The translations under genes were made by a program, and so were the position numbers. The notes beneath the pieces are model-generated. The model was not told the origin of the DNA and made no database searches. It saw nothing but the letters and a program-made list of their open reading frames with translations. This document shows positions 61,674-64,000 of a DNA stretch of 64,000 nt, piece by piece (position 1 is the first letter of the stretch; every line of letters starts with the position of its first letter). This stretch comes from Pseudomonadota bacterium (lineage in GTDB: Bacteria > Pseudomonadota > Alphaproteobacteria > Rhizobiales > Hyphomicrobiaceae), in NCBI GenBank assembly GCA_023405815.1, contig JAEXXM010000070.1, positions 104,786 to 168,785 on the forward strand. Reading direction: 5' to 3'.

Positions 61674-63971
61674 ATGTACCGGAGAGTTGGCGCACCGCTT
61701 TGCGCGGGCGCAGTCGTGCTTACAGCAATGGCGGTCGGCGACCGAGCCGCCGCACAACAGAGTTCAACCCCGCTTCCGCCGGTCATTGTCGAGCAAGCGG
61801 CCCAGCCGAAGAAGGTCAACAAAGTCACCAAGAAGAAGCCGACGTCGCAGCAGCCTTCAAATGCCCCCGCCGGCGATGCCGAAGAAGATCACGCCGCGAT
61901 GGGTCACAGCCCGGCCGACATCGGCGTCGGCACAAAGGGACTCTCCGTGCCGCTGAACACGACGCGGATCAACCAGAGCACCATTCAGTCCCAGTCGCCG
62001 GGTTCCAACGATACCGCGCAGGTGCTGAGCAAGGCTCCGGGTGTGAGCATCTTCTCCGCTGGCGGCGTGTCGAGCCTTCCAGCCATCAATGGCCTCAACG
62101 ACGACCGCGTGAAGATCCTGTTGAACGGCATGGTCGTGACCTCTGCCTGCGCCAATCACATGAACCCGCCGCTGTCCTACATCGATCCCTCGCAGGTCGT
62201 CGTCGCCGACGTCATCGCTGGCGTCACCCCGGTGAGCAAGGGCGGCGACAGCCTCGGTGGCACGATCGTTGTCGAGTCTGCGGTCCCGCAGTTCGCGACC
62301 GGCGACGGCGTGAAGTCCTCGGGCAGCATATCCGCGTTCTACCAGAGCAACGGCGACCACATCGGCACGGCAGCGACGGCCAACGCAGCGACGCGCAATG
62401 TCAGCATCGGCTATGCGGGCGCATGGACCAAGGCCGACGACTACAACCGCGGCAGCGATGGCGGCGAGGTGCGCTCGACGCTCTACGAGGCCTATAACCA
62501 CGCGCTGACGTTCGCCGCCAAGGACGCCGACAACCTGCTTGTCGTCCAGGGGACCTATGCCGCGATTCCCTATCAGGGCTTCGTCAATCAGCGCATGGAC
62601 ATGGTCGACAACGAGGCCTGGCTGCTCAACGCGCGCTACGTCGGCCGTTTCGACTGGGGCCTGCTCGACGCGCGCGCCTTCTATCACCACACCCTGCACG
62701 CCATGGACATACTGGAGGACAAGCAGCCGGGCGAGATGCCTATGCGGACGGACGGAAGCGACGCCGGCTATTCCGTGAAGGCAGAGATGCCGCTTTCGGG
62801 TGTCGACCTCGTGCGCGTCGGCAACGAGTTTCACCGTCAGACGCTCGACGACTGGTGGCCGCCCGTCGCCGGCAGCATGATGATGGGCCCGGGCACATAT
62901 CGGAACATCGATGACGGCCGCCGCGACCGCCTCGGCACCTTCGTCGAGTGGGAGCACAAGTGGGATCGCGCGTGGACGATGATGCTCGGCGCTCGCAACG
63001 ACATCGTGTGGATGGATACCGGCAACGTGCAGGCGTACTCGCCCATGTGCATGGGAATGGGGCCCTGTGATGCAGCGGCAGCGACGGCATTCAACGCGAA
63101 GGACCACGCGCGCACCGACGTGAACTTCGACATCACCGCGCTCGCGCGCTACGAGCCTTCGGCGACGGAGATCTACGAGTTCGGCTACGCGCGCAAGACT
63201 CGCTCACCCAATCTCTACGAGCGCTACGCTTGGGGTGTCGGCGCCATGGCCACCAACATGATCGGCTGGTATGGAGACGGAAACGGCTATATCGGCAACC
63301 TCGACCTCGAGCCGGAGATCGGCCACACGGTGAGCTTCACCGCCGGTTGGCACGATAAGGCGCATCGCGATTGGATGCTGCACGTCACGCCCTACTACAC
63401 TTACATCGAGGACTACATCGACGCCGACTTCGTCAGCAACCAGACGAACATGATGGGCATGCCGACAGGCTTCGTCACCATGCGCTTCGCCAACCACGAT
63501 GCGCGCCTCTATGGTGTGAACGTGTCGGGCTCGACTGTGTTGTGGGAGAGCAAAGGCAGTGGCCGCGTCGATCTCTCCGGCGTTGTCGGCTACGTCAACG
63601 GCGAAAACCTCGACTCCGGCGACAACCTCTATCACATGATGCCGCTCAACGCCCGGGTGGCGCTGCAGCACCGCCTCGGCGAGTGGTCGAGCGCGCTCGA
63701 AGTGGTAGCGGTAAACCGCAAGTCTGACGTGAACGACTTGCGCAACGAGCCGGTGACGCCGGGCTACGCGCTCCTCAACGTGCGCACGAGCTACGAGTGG
63801 GAGAACATGCGCTTCGACCTCGGCGTCGAGAACGTGTTCGACAAGCTTTACTACCCGCCGCTCGGCGGTGTCGACTGGGCCGACTACAAGGCAGGCGGTC
63901 AGGTCGGGCGGATTGACCCGGTGCCCGGCGTGGGCCGCTCCTTCAACGCCGGCGTCACGGTGAAGTTCTAG
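61674..63971 (+). CDS. TonB-dependent copper receptor (OprC/NosA-like)
   Basis: The 765-residue outer-membrane receptor has a signal peptide (cleaved near AAA, about 27), a Lys/Pro-rich region, a plug domain (about 93-205) and a 22-strand-type barrel ending in the terminal Phe (VTVKF). The plug contains ACANHMNPPLSYI, whose CxxxM (Cys159, Met163) equals the copper site of OprC, and the same PP.(S/A)YI tail. Met-rich loops lie at 401-407, 458-463 and 593-596. There is no clear TonB box by eye. GGGGAG precedes the ATG at 61674. Copper import is the best guess. Confidence 0.85.
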   Translation: MYRRVGAPLCAGAVVLTAMAVGDRAAAQQSSTPLPPVIVEQAAQPKKVNKVTKKKPTSQQPSNAPAGDAEEDHAAMGHSPADIGVGTKGLSVPLNTTRINQSTIQSQSPGSNDTAQVLSKAPGVSIFSAGGVSSLPAINGLNDDRVKILLNGMVVTSACANHMNPPLSYIDPSQVVVADVIAGVTPVSKGGDSLGGTIVVESAVPQFATGDGVKSSGSISAFYQSNGDHIGTAATANAATRNVSIGYAGAWTKADDYNRGSDGGEVRSTLYEAYNHALTFAAKDADNLLVVQGTYAAIPYQGFVNQRMDMVDNEAWLLNARYVGRFDWGLLDARAFYHHTLHAMDILEDKQPGEMPMRTDGSDAGYSVKAEMPLSGVDLVRVGNEFHRQTLDDWWPPVAGSMMMGPGTYRNIDDGRRDRLGTFVEWEHKWDRAWTMMLGARNDIVWMDTGNVQAYSPMCMGMGPCDAAAATAFNAKDHARTDVNFDITALARYEPSATEIYEFGYARKTRSPNLYERYAWGVGAMATNMIGWYGDGNGYIGNLDLEPEIGHTVSFTAGWHDKAHRDWMLHVTPYYTYIEDYIDADFVSNQTNMMGMPTGFVTMRFANHDARLYGVNVSGSTVLWESKGSGRVDLSGVVGYVNGENLDSGDNLYHMMPLNARVALQHRLGEWSSALEVVAVNRKSDVNDLRNEPVTPGYALLNVRTSYEWENMRFDLGVENVFDKLYYPPLGGVDWADYKAGGQVGRIDPVPGVGRSFNAGVTVKF

Positions 63972-64000
63972 AACGGGAGGGGCGGCGGTCTCGGTAGAGA

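Overview
The window is a GC-rich stretch of chromosome from an alphaproteobacterium, most likely of the order Hyphomicrobiales (Rhizobiales). The evidence is conserved gene neighbourhoods: dapF-mtaB-ftsY-yciB, ffh-rpsP-rimM, hisB-DUF2628-hisH divergent from hslV-hslU, trxB next to an LsrB/VtlR-type LysR gene, glnK-amtB, and DUF1127 and phasin genes. A Hyphomicrobium-like family is my guess only. I see no rRNA, tRNA, CRISPR array, prophage or intact insertion sequence; almost everything is housekeeping or core metabolism.

Layout. 1-3.6 kb: a PemK/MazF-like toxin cut by the left edge and a semiSWEET gene, then a minus-strand group of two zinc-peptidase-like genes, a methyltransferase and a LysR regulator. 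3.6-8.7 kb: DUF1127, a dispersed repeat, leuC, a gene-poor gap, an LsrB/VtlR-like regulator, a small secreted protein and trxB. 8.9-16 kb: two membrane proteins around a KgtP-like transporter, typA, a PepSY-like protein and a PIF1/RecD-like helicase. 16-22 kb: phasin, GNAT, dapB, gpmA, DUF4337, leuB, asd. 22-27.7 kb (minus strand): dapF, mtaB, ftsY, two tandem yciB genes, marR. 27.7-37.3 kb: PQQ-type sugar dehydrogenase, ffh, rpsP, a GrlR-like gene, rimM, cti, a ubiquinone hydroxylase, tesB. 37.4-41.4 kb: glnK-amtB with a sigma-54 promoter, an L,D-transpeptidase divergent from an OmpR-type regulator, and a cyclic-nucleotide-binding protein. 41.7-46.4 kb: dapC-like, ftsK and lolA. 46.5-50.6 kb: leuD, DM13, gloA, DUF2244, nth and small proteins. 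50.8-61 kb: a PAS-GGDEF-EAL protein, hisF-hisA, a 2.7 kb block splitting the his genes, hisH-DUF2628-hisB, hslV-SMR-hslU. 61-64 kb: DUF2946 and a copper-type TonB-dependent receptor.

How the genes work together. Three leucine genes (leuC, leuB, leuD) and four lysine/diaminopimelate genes (dapB, asd, dapF, a dapC candidate) are all present but scattered. FtsY and Ffh form the SRP targeting pair. GlnK-AmtB is the ammonium-sensing and uptake pair. DUF2946 plus the CxxxM-bearing receptor suggests copper acquisition.

Most interesting spots. (1) The block splitting the his operon holds a standalone Cas2/SinR-like protein whose upstream region carries two exact alphaproteobacterial LexA boxes (GAAC-N7-GAAC and GTTC-N7-GTTC). 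It sits beside a 102-residue protein that ends in QLSLF, the consensus sliding-clamp-binding pentapeptide. This points to a possible unrecognised SOS/replication-linked locus. (2) A pair of CTAGTG-bounded palindromes lies between dapF and mtaB; part of the second recurs at the dapB stop codon, and the repeat supplies the stop codons of both dap genes. (3) The GGDEF-EAL protein has an altered EAL loop 6. These functional proposals are inferences from motifs read by eye.
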